Under the pieces are notes generated by a model. It did not search any database. It was given only the letters and a program-made list of their open reading frames with translations, and was not told the DNA's origin. 64,000 bases of DNA from Segatella copri (lineage in GTDB: Bacteria > Bacteroidota > Bacteroidia > Bacteroidales > Bacteroidaceae), in contig NZ_JAPDUW010000001.1 of the NCBI RefSeq assembly GCF_026015295.1, forward strand, positions 2,775,501-2,839,500, in the 5' to 3' direction. The translations under genes and the position numbers were made by a program. This document shows positions 12,201 to 20,430 of the stretch, in pieces (position 1 is the stretch's first letter; each line of letters opens with the position of its first letter).

Positions 12201-13314
12201 GATTATCACCATCACGGTGGCTGATACAGGCAAGGGAATCCCACAGAATGAGGTGGAGAATATCTTCAAGCGATATTATCAGTTGAACAACCAGTCCACA
12301 GGCACCATCAACTGGGGTACTGGCATCGGACTCTACTATGCCCGCAGCCTAGCCGTCCTTCACCATGGCGATTTAAAGGCGGGCAATCGCAAGGACTGCC
12401 AGGGAGCCATCTTCACCGTTACCCTGCCTACCGATGAGAGCCTCTATGCCGCCAACGAGAAAGCCCTTTTGGAGCAAGACCAGAAGATGGCTTTTCCACT
12501 GCACGACAGTCAGAAAGTGGCAGACAAGGTAAGTCAAGATAACAGTACAGACAACCGTCCGAAAATACTCATCGTAGATGACGACACCGAAGTGGTGCAT
12601 TATCTTCGTACCCTCCTGGCATCATCCTATCGCATCATCTATCGTTTCGATGCCGAGAGTGCCCTGAAGGCGACAAGGGAGGAAGAACCTAGCCTCATCC
12701 TCAGCGATGTGGTGATGCCGGGAATGAGCGGCTATAATCTCTGCAAGGAAATCAAGCAAGACATCCAACTCTGCCATATCCCAGTCATCCTGGTAACGGC
12801 AAAGACCACCACCGAAAACCAAGTGGAGGGACTGAACAGCGGAGCAGATGCCTACGTTACCAAACCGTTCACCCCAAAGGTCCTCCTGGCAATGATCAAC
12901 TCGCAACTCACCAACCGCGAGAAGACCAAGACCATCCTGACCAACGCCACGGAGACCGACAAGAACGTGGAGGAAGTACTGTCGCCACAAGACAAACTCT
13001 TTATGGATGAACTCTATCATATGATGGAGCAGGAACTGGCCAACTCGGAACTGGATGTCAACAAGGTAACGAAACTGATGCACATCTCCCGCACAAAGCT
13101 CTACTACAAGGTCAAGGGACTCACAGGAGAGAATCCAAGCGTCTTCTTCAAGACCTATAAGCTCAATCGTGCCGCCACCCTCATCGTGGAAGGCAAGTAC
13201 AACATCTCGGAGATTGCCTACATGACGGGATTCAACACCCTCTCCCACTTCTCAACCAGCTTCAAGAAGCAATTTGGATGTACACCGAGCGAATATAGTA
13301 AGAAAACTTATTAA
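9282..13314 (+). pseudogene. Hybrid two-component system regulator, frameshifted at G8
   Basis: This is an HTCS protein that would be about 1343 residues if one base were removed. Order: lipobox-like signal LLLTAC; beta-propeller repeats (two-component regulator propeller motifs such as IWIGTFRGLNKYDG); Y_Y_Y domain; membrane segment near 11600-11650; histidine kinase with SHEFRTPL; HATPase with DTGKGIP; receiver with ILIVDDD and SDVVMPGMSG; and an AraC helix-turn-helix. Frame 0 runs 9282-10109 and frame +1 from before 10020 to 13314; the switch falls at eight G (10012-10019). Seven G restores a continuous propeller. It could be a true mutation, a phase-variable tract or a sequencing error. 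HTCS proteins sense periplasmic oligosaccharide and activate the adjacent susCD operon. Confidence 0.9.
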
Positions 13315-13353
13315 ATTTTGATGCGAAACAGGCCTATTATGGGAAAAAATGCT

Positions 13354-13361
13354 TATCTTTG
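13354..13361 (+). promoter_or_regulatory. Promoter -7 box of ridA
   Basis: TATCTTTG matches TAnnTTTG and ends 39 bp before the ridA start. No convincing -33 TTTG is present. Confidence 0.55.
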
Positions 13362-13400
13362 CATCTAGATTGATTTAATAATAGAAAAATAAAATAAATT

Positions 13401-13775
13401 ATGAACGCAATTCACACAGACAATGCGCCTGCAGCTATCGGTCCATATAGCCAGGCTATCGAAGTAAATGGTTTTGTTTTTGCATCGGGTCAGATTCCTA
13501 TCGACCCTGCAACAGGCAATTTCGTAGAAGGCGGCATCAAGGAGCAGACTCGCCAGAGCCTCACCAACGCCCAGAACATCCTGAAGGCAGCAGGTACCGA
13601 CCTTTCTCATGTGGTTAAGACTACAGTTTATCTGAACAGCATGGACGATTTCGCAGCCATGAACGAGGTTTATGCCGAGTTCTTCAGCCAGCCATATCCA
13701 GCCCGTTCTGCCGTAGCTGTAGAGAAGTTGCCAAAGGGCGCCCTCGTAGAGGTTGAGGTTTTGGCAGCCAAGTAA
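13401..13775 (+). CDS. ridA: RidA family enamine/imine deaminase
   Basis: 124 residues, full length for the YjgF/YER057c/UK114 (RidA) family. Visible family features are AIGPYSQAI near the N-terminus, SGQIPIDPATG, and the C-terminal YPARSAVAVEKLPKGALVEVEV that carries the conserved Arg of the active site. Cytosolic trimers hydrolyse reactive enamine/imine intermediates such as 2-aminoacrylate released by PLP enzymes. It has its own promoter and is followed 53 bp later by an ABC ATPase gene in the same direction; no functional link is obvious. Confidence 0.93.
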   Translation: MNAIHTDNAPAAIGPYSQAIEVNGFVFASGQIPIDPATGNFVEGGIKEQTRQSLTNAQNILKAAGTDLSHVVKTTVYLNSMDDFAAMNEVYAEFFSQPYPARSAVAVEKLPKGALVEVEVLAAK

Positions 13776-13828
13776 TTCTTCCTCTTTTCTATCAGGAAGT
13801 AAACATTCAAGGTGAAAATATTCTTTAG

Positions 13829-14605
13829 ATGGTATCAAGCATTACATTAAAGAATCTGATTATAGGCTATCGTTCGAAGCACCAGCTCCGGGCGATAGCC
13901 TCACCTGTTCATGCCTCGCTCCAAGCCGGTGAACTGACCTGTCTCATCGGAGCCAACGGAGTGGGCAAATCTACCTTACTCAGAACTTTAGCCGGATTTC
14001 AGCCCGCACTTGATGGCGAAATTCTGATTCAAGACAAATCTCTTTCCGATTTCTCTGCCCAGGAACTCGCCAGAGAAATCAGCATCGTTCTCACATCGAA
14101 GACAGACCATGCCCAGCTCTCAGCAGAAGAGATTGTTGGCATAGGCCGTTCTCCCTATACCGGTTTCTGGGGCACATTATCTGCTGCCGACAAGCAGATT
14201 GTTGCTTCTGCTCTTCAGGAAACGGGCATTCAGAATCTAGCCCAGAGAAACATCAGCGAACTGAGCGATGGTGAGCGTCAGAAGGTAATGATAGCCAAAG
14301 CCTTGGCGCAGCAAACCCGCATCATCATCCTGGACGAGCCTACCGCCTTCCTCGATTTCCCCAGCAAGATAGAAACCCTACAGATGCTCAGCCGTCTGGC
14401 GCACGAACAGCATAAATCCATATTACTGTCAACCCATGACGTAGAGTTGGCGCTCCAGCTCTCCGACCGTCTCTGGCTGATGGAAGAAAGCCGTTTCTCT
14501 ATCGGCACTCCTAAAGAACTGGCTGCCGATGGTTCCTTATCCAGATTCATCAATCGTGACGGCATCCGATTCAACAAGGATTCCCTCCGCATCGAAATCA
14601 AATGA
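13829..14605 (+). CDS. ABC transporter ATPase, FecE/BtuD type, orphan
   Basis: 258 residues. Walker A GANGVGKST at 41-49, a signature variant LSDGE instead of LSGGQ, Walker B IIILDEPT, and an H-loop STHDVE. Sequence style is that of ATPases from iron-siderophore, heme or cobalamin importers (FecE/BtuD). No FecCD-type permease or binding protein is adjacent, so it is either an orphan that works with a distant permease or a remnant of an operon interrupted by the repeat-rich island that starts right after it. Cytoplasmic face of the inner membrane. Substrate unknown. Confidence 0.85.
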   Translation: MVSSITLKNLIIGYRSKHQLRAIASPVHASLQAGELTCLIGANGVGKSTLLRTLAGFQPALDGEILIQDKSLSDFSAQELAREISIVLTSKTDHAQLSAEEIVGIGRSPYTGFWGTLSAADKQIVASALQETGIQNLAQRNISELSDGERQKVMIAKALAQQTRIIILDEPTAFLDFPSKIETLQMLSRLAHEQHKSILLSTHDVELALQLSDRLWLMEESRFSIGTPKELAADGSLSRFINRDGIRFNKDSLRIEIK

Positions 14606-14658
14606 GTTTTCGTAATTGATTTTTTCTATGGTTGCACGCAAGCACATGAAGAAAAAAT

Positions 14659-14915
14659 CTCAAGTGGCTCAGTTTGCTAACTCAAGTGGCTCAATCTGCT
14701 AACTCAAGTAGTTCAGTCAGCGAGTTCAGACGTCTCAGTTAGTTAATGCAGACGTCTCGGTAAGCCTACGGATACGGCTCCGTTAGCCTACGCAGCCATA
14801 TCTGTAACCCGATGCAGTCATATTCGTAACCCAGCGCAGCCATATTCGTAACCCAACGCAGCCATATTCGTAGCCCAACGCAGCCATATTCGTAACCCAA
14901 CGCAGCCATATTCGT
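14659..14915. repeat. Degenerate 22-bp tandem array
   Basis: About eleven full units with an exact 22-bp period (boundaries at 14667, 14689, 14711 and so on to 14908) plus partial ends. The last five units are nearly identical (TATTCGTAACCCAACGCAGC core) and the first six drift progressively, for example GCTCAGTTTGCTAACTCAAG. The period is not a multiple of three and there are no spacers, so it is neither coding nor CRISPR. Together with the left arm of the VapE cassette it fills the 460-bp gap after the ABC ATPase gene. Confidence 0.9.
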
Positions 14916-14940
14916 GAATAAGTTTTAGATAATTATCTAT

Positions 14941-15071
14941 CATCCATCACGATTTACATACACCACGCACATTAATACACTAATATACAGATACTTAAAT
15001 AGCGTGATAGATACTCCGAAAACGGGAATATCCATCACGCTATCCATCACGATTTGGGGTTATCCATCACG
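14941..15071 (-). repeat. Left iteron arm of the VapE cassette
   Basis: Four copies of the motif CGTGATGGAT(A), all on the minus strand, at 14941-14951, 15029-15039, 15041-15051 and 15061-15071. A 43-bp hairpin sequence (15000-15042) overlaps them. The stop codon TGA of the VapE gene is part of the innermost copy. The spacings 20, 12 and 88 bp (inside to outside) mirror the right arm. Confidence 0.85.
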
Positions 15072-16902
15072 ATTTTCTCACTACCAGATACCGCATTCCG
15101 TCGTTGAAACGCTTGCGATGGATGGTTGGCATCTGAGAAAGCTTGCGGCCGAAGGCTATGAGACTGTTCAACTTCAACGATGAACCGATGTGACTCTTCA
15201 GCTCCTGGAAAATCTCGGCTGCCGTAAGATACTCGCCCTGTTCGGCATTATCGGTCAGGTCGAAATAGAGATCGAAATACTGGTCTACCGGCGAAACTAC
15301 CTCAAACTTCCTGTTGTTTGCCATGATCAACCGGGTTTGTTCCGCATCAAAATAAGTCTTCTCGCCTGCCCGTAATGCAGAAAGCGCCTGAGCATAGAGC
15401 TGTTCATAATTCGGACGCTGACTCACATCGATAGGCCCCGTGAGCTCTACACCCAGAAACCGGCGATTACCGGAAGGATCGGAGAGGATATCCTCCATAT
15501 TGCTCGTGGCGATAAAAGATGCCATTCTCGGAAACTCCTGAACATGACTGCCATACGGAGGCTTTATCTTGACACTCGGCAACTGGATGATATTCTTCAG
15601 GAATCCCTGCTGCACCTGAGGAGAAATCTGGTTGAACTCATCCAGATTGATGACCAGCGACTGGCACATCGCCTGAAGCACCTGCCGTTTCTCTGACAAT
15701 ACGAGATTATCATTATACCCCCATTGCAACTCCGGCGGAACCAGAGACCGGCAGAAAGTACTCTTGTTGTAGCCCTGCTTGGAAATGAGAAGTGGTGCCA
15801 CAGAGTTGCCGTATTTGCGATGACTGTAAGCACGCCACTGGTCAACCATCGCCAGGAACCAGGTATAGAACCAATCCTCCCAATAAGGATTATCAGTAGG
15901 CACCGTGCGCGCCAAGGCACGGATATGATCCTTACCGTCCCACTTCCCCTCACACTTGAACAGGAAGTTTTCTACAGGATTATAGGTAGAAAGAAGATCC
16001 GACTCCAGATAATTGCGCACATCCTTGATACTCACACGGATGTTGGCGAGCTGTACCTCCAGCGTCATACGCTTCTGCACACGAGCATCCACAGGCTGAT
16101 AGCCCCAATAATCCTTTTCCTTCGGTCTATACTCTGTGCATTTCATTACCGAATTATAACGGAAATCATATTTCTTACACAGAAATCCGATCATACTCAT
16201 GATATTGTCACTCAACTCCTTACGGTCGTTATCCACACCTCCGGAAGAGTGGTCAGCCTCCTTCTCATCAACGATCTCCACAGGTTTTTCTGCGCCATGA
16301 AAGACTTCATTCAACGTCAGGGGCAAGGCATCTTCACGATAATAAGGAAAAGAATCTCTTGTCATCAGAAAATCGGAAAAGATAGAAGGCTCGGGCATCT
16401 GCATCTTTGCCTTTACTAGCGTCTGATAAAGCGGAGCAAAGGTCAGGAAGGCCTGCTTGTAAATCCTGTCGGCTGCAACCTCCTCATCAGGTAACGTCCC
16501 CTTTGCCAGCGCATATTTCGCCAGAACATGCAGACTGATGCCATCGGCTCCCACAAAGGCTGCAAGAGTAGAAGGCAGACTGGCTACTTTCTGCTTGATG
16601 GCATCTGCGCCTCCATCCTCATTTATATCAACAAACGTAAGCAGCAGAACGCCGTTGTTTTTCTTCATCTTCAGGAGTCCATTCTCCGATTTCTGAAATT
16701 CTGCCGCAGGGTGAACATGCATCCAGGTTGGCATATCCTTATACCCATCATAACCATTCATGAGATAAGGTACATATTCACGGAAGTTCTCCACGGTATT
16801 CCTGGCGTCATCGTTTACGATGCGCCCCAGAAAACGTTCCAGACTCTTGGTACTTACCAGGAGCTGGTTCTTTTTATTTCTATGTGTTATGGTAAATTTC
16901 AT
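15067..16902 (-). CDS. VapE/BT4734-type helicase-like protein
   Basis: 611 residues. The N-terminal part (about 30-210) resembles the BT4734-like primase-associated domain. The central part (about 240-520) is a VapE/VirE-type P-loop domain with SKQGYNKST (a Walker A lacking the usual Gly before Lys), Walker B SLVINLDEF and the sensor-like ATSNMEDIL. The C-terminal about 70 residues look like DUF3874. Relatives occur in Bacteroidota mobile elements and in phage-satellite replication modules, so a replication or helicase role is the best guess. The gene is bracketed by inverted iteron arms, and its stop codon lies inside one iteron. It is preceded by a 22-bp-period array that may hold its regulatory region. 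Confidence 0.8.
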   Translation of the reverse strand: MKFTITHRNKKNQLLVSTKSLERFLGRIVNDDARNTVENFREYVPYLMNGYDGYKDMPTWMHVHPAAEFQKSENGLLKMKKNNGVLLLTFVDINEDGGADAIKQKVASLPSTLAAFVGADGISLHVLAKYALAKGTLPDEEVAADRIYKQAFLTFAPLYQTLVKAKMQMPEPSIFSDFLMTRDSFPYYREDALPLTLNEVFHGAEKPVEIVDEKEADHSSGGVDNDRKELSDNIMSMIGFLCKKYDFRYNSVMKCTEYRPKEKDYWGYQPVDARVQKRMTLEVQLANIRVSIKDVRNYLESDLLSTYNPVENFLFKCEGKWDGKDHIRALARTVPTDNPYWEDWFYTWFLAMVDQWRAYSHRKYGNSVAPLLISKQGYNKSTFCRSLVPPELQWGYNDNLVLSEKRQVLQAMCQSLVINLDEFNQISPQVQQGFLKNIIQLPSVKIKPPYGSHVQEFPRMASFIATSNMEDILSDPSGNRRFLGVELTGPIDVSQRPNYEQLYAQALSALRAGEKTYFDAEQTRLIMANNRKFEVVSPVDQYFDLYFDLTDNAEQGEYLTAAEIFQELKSHIGSSLKLNSLIAFGRKLSQMPTIHRKRFNDGMRYLVVRKS

Positions 16903-16932
16903 TGTCTGTCATTTTAAAAAGTTTATCGATAC

Positions 16933-17042
16933 GAAACAGTTTGGTTCATACCATGAAACAGTTTGGTTCAAGCGGAGAAACACTCTGTTTCACCCTGTGG
17001 AACAAACCGATACGTCGCATTCCCGCTGTGGATACATCGGCA
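16933..17042. repeat. 22-bp-period array upstream of the VapE gene
   Basis: Two near-perfect units GAAACAGTTTGGTTCA start at 16933 and 16955 (22 bp apart), followed by three much weaker units in the same phase (16977, 16999, 17021). They fill the gap between the VapE gene and the next gene. They could be operator sites for the VapE promoter. Confidence 0.65.
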
Positions 17043-17054
17043 GGGGATTGTGCT

Positions 17055-17507
17055 TTATTCGTAAACGAATCCGATTTCTTCTGCATAATGATCATAGGCA
17101 GGTTCCCCATAACCATATTCAGCAAAGACCTTCTTCACCTGCTCCTGCATTTCCGGCGTAAGATGTTTCTCCCCCCGATGTACACGATAATAGGTAGTAC
17201 GGTTGCCCAGAACATCCATGATGCGGTACTTGATAGTCTGCATTTCGACATGTTTTACCTGGTCGTAGAGATGGGAAAATCCCCATGCTGCCTTGAACTG
17301 GTACACACGCATGAAATGAGAACAAGATGCATGGAGGTTAGCATCGGGATAAACAGCATTTCCGGCAGTAACATCATCGGGTTTGAACTTTGCCGAGATG
17401 AATCGGATGCATTCTGCTGCCCGAGGACAATCGGCATTGAAGCAGTACATCCAATGATAATCTACCAGACTTTTGATAAACGCTGGATCATTAAGATTTA
17501 ATTCCAT
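17055..17507 (-). CDS. Hypothetical protein, DUF6078-like
   Basis: 150 residues from ATG 17507 (an upstream Met at 17531 is possible but lies in an AT-rich leader). It is rich in Cys, His and aromatics: YHWMYCFNADCPRAAECIR near the N-terminus holds a Cys-x4-Cys-x4-Cys spacing, and CSHF follows later. It resembles the Bacteroidales DUF6078 family, but I recall this only by general pattern. A metal-binding role is possible. It is transcribed with the VapE gene within the same iteron-bracketed cassette, behind its own -7 box. Confidence 0.6.
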   Translation of the reverse strand: MELNLNDPAFIKSLVDYHWMYCFNADCPRAAECIRFISAKFKPDDVTAGNAVYPDANLHASCSHFMRVYQFKAAWGFSHLYDQVKHVEMQTIKYRIMDVLGNRTTYYRVHRGEKHLTPEMQEQVKKVFAEYGYGEPAYDHYAEEIGFVYE

Positions 17508-17583
17508 AAAAAAAATATTTAAATTAAACATTAGGTTTCGCAGTGGTTATTGCCATTGTGGAATCTGTGTTGTCAACACTCCG

Positions 17584-17591
17584 CAAAGATA
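17584..17591 (-). promoter_or_regulatory. Promoter -7 box of the VapE cassette
   Basis: TATCTTTG on the minus strand, about 77 bp upstream of the DUF6078-like gene. Two direct copies of TTTGTCCCGAA lie just upstream (about 17617 and 17638) and may be further regulator sites. Confidence 0.5.
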
Positions 17592-17695
17592 CAAAATTTT
17601 AAAGCCAGATGCAAGCTTTGTCCCGAAAACTTTCATCTTTGTCCCGAATCACGTGCATAAAAAAAGCACTTTCAGCAAGAAGATAAGCTGAAAGA

Positions 17696-17843
17696 CGTGA
17701 TGGATAAAGTCAATAAGTGATGGATAGCGTGATGGATTTTGTAAACATTTCGTCCATCTATCACGCTACACAAAAGAGGCAACCACCTCATTATCAAACG
17801 ATTAAAGATTAAAAAAGAGAAAACGTGAGGGATGTGATGGATA
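17696..17843 (+). repeat. Right iteron arm of the VapE cassette
   Basis: Four plus-strand copies of CGTGATGGAT(A)-type iterons at 17696-17706, 17716-17726, 17728-17738 and 17833-17843, spaced 20, 12 and 105 bp. The hairpin at 17725-17768 is the reverse complement of the left-arm hairpin (shared blocks TAGCGTGATAGAT, CGAAA, TCCATCACGCTA). No gene is seen between 17508 and 18144. Confidence 0.85.
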
Positions 17844-18008
17844 AAATGAGAAAAAAACTTAGCGCAAGCAGAAAAAATGATTTTGCACTCAAGTTTTGCT
17901 TATTCAGAATGAGCCGATAAATGAGCCTCCATCCAATCGACAAACAGCCGAGATTAACGTAAAAAACATTAAAAACGACAAGATTCTCTGAGAAAAGCAT
18001 TGCCTTAT

Positions 18009-18120
18009 CCTAGGAAATGTGTATTTTTGCACCTACGGAAACCTAGGAAACGTGTAAAATATAAGATTACAAAACCTAGGAAACGTGTAAAATCCAACAC
18101 TCTCAAAGCTAGGATACGTG
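18009..18120 (+). repeat. Four iterons at 33-bp spacing before an AAA ATPase
   Basis: CCTAGGAAACGTGTAAAAT-type units start at 18009, 18042, 18075 and 18108, exactly 33 bp apart (about three helical turns). The first overlaps a TATTTTTG -7 box (18022-18029), so the other three lie in the expected 5' leader of the ATPase mRNA. The last is degenerate. Confidence 0.85.
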
Positions 18121-18144
18121 CAACAACAAGAATACCAAGAAGTT

Positions 18145-19494
18145 ATGAAACGTAAAATCTATAGTCAATTATTAGAATGGAAATCAGACGACAATGGGCA
18201 GAATGCATTGCTCATTGATGGGGCACGACGTGTCGGTAAAAGCTATATCGTAGAGGAATTTGCCAAGAACGAATACGAATCGTATATCTTGATAGACTTC
18301 AACAATACGATGCAGCAAGTATTAGATCTGTTTAGGGACTACCTATATGATCTTGATACTTTCTTTATGTACTTGCAACTCTACTTCAATGTAAAATTAA
18401 CAGCGCGCAAGTCGCTCATCATCTTCGATGAAGTACAGGCTTTTCCTGAAGCGAGAGCCGCCATCAAGTATCTTGTCAAAGATGGACGATACGACTATAT
18501 TGAAACAGGTTCACTTGTTTCCATCAACAAGAATGTAAAAAACATCATGATTCCATCCGAAGAGATTAGAATCAACATGTATCCGATGGATTTTGAAGAA
18601 TTTCTTTGGGCAATGGACGAAGAGGCAATCATGCAACTCATCAAAAACCAATTTGCCAAGCTTAAGCCTCTTGGCCTCGACATGCATCGCAAGGCTATGA
18701 CCTTATTCCGTCAATATATGATAGTAGGAGGCATGCCTAAGGCTGTAGATACCTATGTAAAGACTCGCGATTTTACAAAAGTTGATACAATAAAACGTGC
18801 GATAATAAGCCTGTATCGAAATGATATTCAGAAATACGCAGAAGGCAACGAGGTAAGAGTGACGAGCATCTTTGATCTGATTCCAAGCCAACTTCAGAAA
18901 CACGAGAAGAAATTCCGCCTGTCTGAAATAAAGGCTGGTGCCAGAATGCGTGAATACGAGGGTGCTTTCTTTTGGCTGAACGAAGCTATGGTTGCAAATA
19001 TCTGCTACGGAGCAACAGAGCCAAACATCGGGCTTAATCTCAAGTTGGAAAACTCGAGCTTGAAATGTTACATGGCAGATACAGGTTTGCTAATCAGTAT
19101 GGCTTTTGACGAGAATCGAATCATGCAGGAATCACTTTACAAGAAACTGATGATGGACAAGCTGGAAGTAAACGAAGGGATGCTTGTAGAGAATATCGTA
19201 GCACAGATGTTGAAGGCAAAGGGGCACAAGCTGTTTTTCTATTCCAACTATTCACGTGAGGCAGAAGACAGAATGGAAATCGACTTTCTGATAGCGAAGC
19301 CTTCGATTACGAGCAAGCACAACATCTCGCCAATAGAGGTAAAGTCTACCAATCGTTATACCATTTCATCTTTGGAAAAGTGTGTCAGAAAGTACAAGAA
19401 TTACCTATCGACTCCTTACGTCATTCACACCTCAGACTTAGCGGAAAAAGATGGGATAGTATATCTGCCACTCTATATGACACCCCTGCTATAA
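18145..19494 (+). CDS. AAA ATPase with C-terminal nuclease-like domain (DUF4143 type)
   Basis: 449 residues from ATG 18145. A GTG at 18118 is in frame but is part of the fourth iteron, so I rejected it. Walker A GARRVGKS (about 24-31), Walker B SLIIFDEVQ and a sensor segment ETGSLVS mark the AAA_14/COG1373 family. The C-terminal region has EIDFLIA followed by SPIEVKS, the D...ExK pattern of PD-(D/E)XK-fold nucleases typical of DUF4143. The function of the family is not established; links to mobile elements, toxin-antitoxin-like loci and defence have been suggested. It stands alone with its own iterons and terminator. Confidence 0.85.
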   Translation: MKRKIYSQLLEWKSDDNGQNALLIDGARRVGKSYIVEEFAKNEYESYILIDFNNTMQQVLDLFRDYLYDLDTFFMYLQLYFNVKLTARKSLIIFDEVQAFPEARAAIKYLVKDGRYDYIETGSLVSINKNVKNIMIPSEEIRINMYPMDFEEFLWAMDEEAIMQLIKNQFAKLKPLGLDMHRKAMTLFRQYMIVGGMPKAVDTYVKTRDFTKVDTIKRAIISLYRNDIQKYAEGNEVRVTSIFDLIPSQLQKHEKKFRLSEIKAGARMREYEGAFFWLNEAMVANICYGATEPNIGLNLKLENSSLKCYMADTGLLISMAFDENRIMQESLYKKLMMDKLEVNEGMLVENIVAQMLKAKGHKLFFYSNYSREAEDRMEIDFLIAKPSITSKHNISPIEVKSTNRYTISSLEKCVRKYKNYLSTPYVIHTSDLAEKDGIVYLPLYMTPLL

Positions 19495-19506
19495 ACAAGA
19501 ACTAGA

Positions 19507-19550
19507 AGAGGGCGTGCAAAGACTATATCTTGCACGCTCTTTTCTTTTTT
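19507..19550 (+). terminator. Rho-independent terminator after the AAA ATPase
   Basis: Stem GGGCGTGCAA paired with TTGCACGCTC around a 10-nt loop, followed by TTTTCTTTTTT. It may also serve the convergent response-regulator gene. Confidence 0.75.
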
Positions 19551-19557
19551 CCGATTC

Positions 19558-20397
19558 CTACAATATCTCCAACTGATCCTTTACCGCCTTATAGCAGCGG
19601 CGGGAAACCGTGATTTCCTCATGGTCGAAGGGAGGAGAAAAAATGCAGCGGAGCGTATAGTTCTCAATGCAGAGAAGATAATCGAGATTGATGATGCAAT
19701 CCTGACGAACCTGAGCCAGAGAAGGCGACATGGAAAGGATGGTCTTTGCCGTGACCTGCCTCTTCAATTTATAAACCTGCCCATTCGACAACTTCAACTG
19801 CCAAAGATGAGTAGCCTCATCAAAAGTGCAACTGAACACATCATCGGGCTTCAACATCAATAAACCCGAAATGGTCTGAATGGCAAGACGCTTGGCTGCT
19901 GTTCCCAGCATCCCATTCATTCCCGAAAAATCCTGAGCCTTCTGAGAAGCCAAGACTGATTCAGAAGAACAGGAAGAGGACTCTGGAACGGAAGAAGCAT
20001 CTTCATCCACATCATCTCCATCTTTCATTTTCTGCCGGATTCGGTCTACCACCAGTTCAAACTCATCCTGCTGATAAGGTTTCAACAGGAAATCGAAGGC
20101 AGAGGCTCTGAGCGCATCAATCATATACTTATCGAAGGCGCTGTAAAATACTACGATAAGTTCCATCGGAATTTCATCTCTCAGAGATTGCAACACCTCA
20201 AAACCCGTCTGTCCAGGCATTTCAACATCGATGAACAGCACATCGGGCTGTATGCTCATCACCAGATTCTTTGCCGATACCGCCGAAGAGGATGTGGCAA
20301 TCACCTCAAAATCTTCCAGAGTTGCCAAATCATCCTGTAACCTGTGGATGCTCTGTGGTTCATCGTCCACAATCACAACCTTAATTCTATCTTGCAT
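19558..20397 (-). CDS. LytTR-family response regulator
   Basis: 279 residues. Receiver domain (about 4-125) with DDE near residue 11, phospho-acceptor Asp57 in FIDVEMPG, and Lys in LLKPYQ. A low-complexity Ser/Glu linker (about 130-165) is followed by a LytTR DNA-binding domain (about 180-279). It lies 33 bp downstream of a LytS-type kinase on the same strand and is clearly its partner. Output genes are not indicated by context. Confidence 0.9.
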   Translation of the reverse strand: MQDRIKVVIVDDEPQSIHRLQDDLATLEDFEVIATSSSAVSAKNLVMSIQPDVLFIDVEMPGQTGFEVLQSLRDEIPMELIVVFYSAFDKYMIDALRASAFDFLLKPYQQDEFELVVDRIRQKMKDGDDVDEDASSVPESSSCSSESVLASQKAQDFSGMNGMLGTAAKRLAIQTISGLLMLKPDDVFSCTFDEATHLWQLKLSNGQVYKLKRQVTAKTILSMSPSLAQVRQDCIINLDYLLCIENYTLRCIFSPPFDHEEITVSRRCYKAVKDQLEIL

Positions 20398-20430
20398 GTT
20401 ATTTCGTTTTAAATTCTTATGAAAAGTTTC

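Noticed and set aside
14659..14915. CRISPR array
   Set aside because: Repeats are directly adjacent without spacers and degrade gradually; no cas genes are present in the window.
18118..18144. GTG start nine codons upstream for the AAA ATPase
   Set aside because: The GTG is the end of the fourth iteron (ACGTG) and ATG 18145 begins the conserved sequence.
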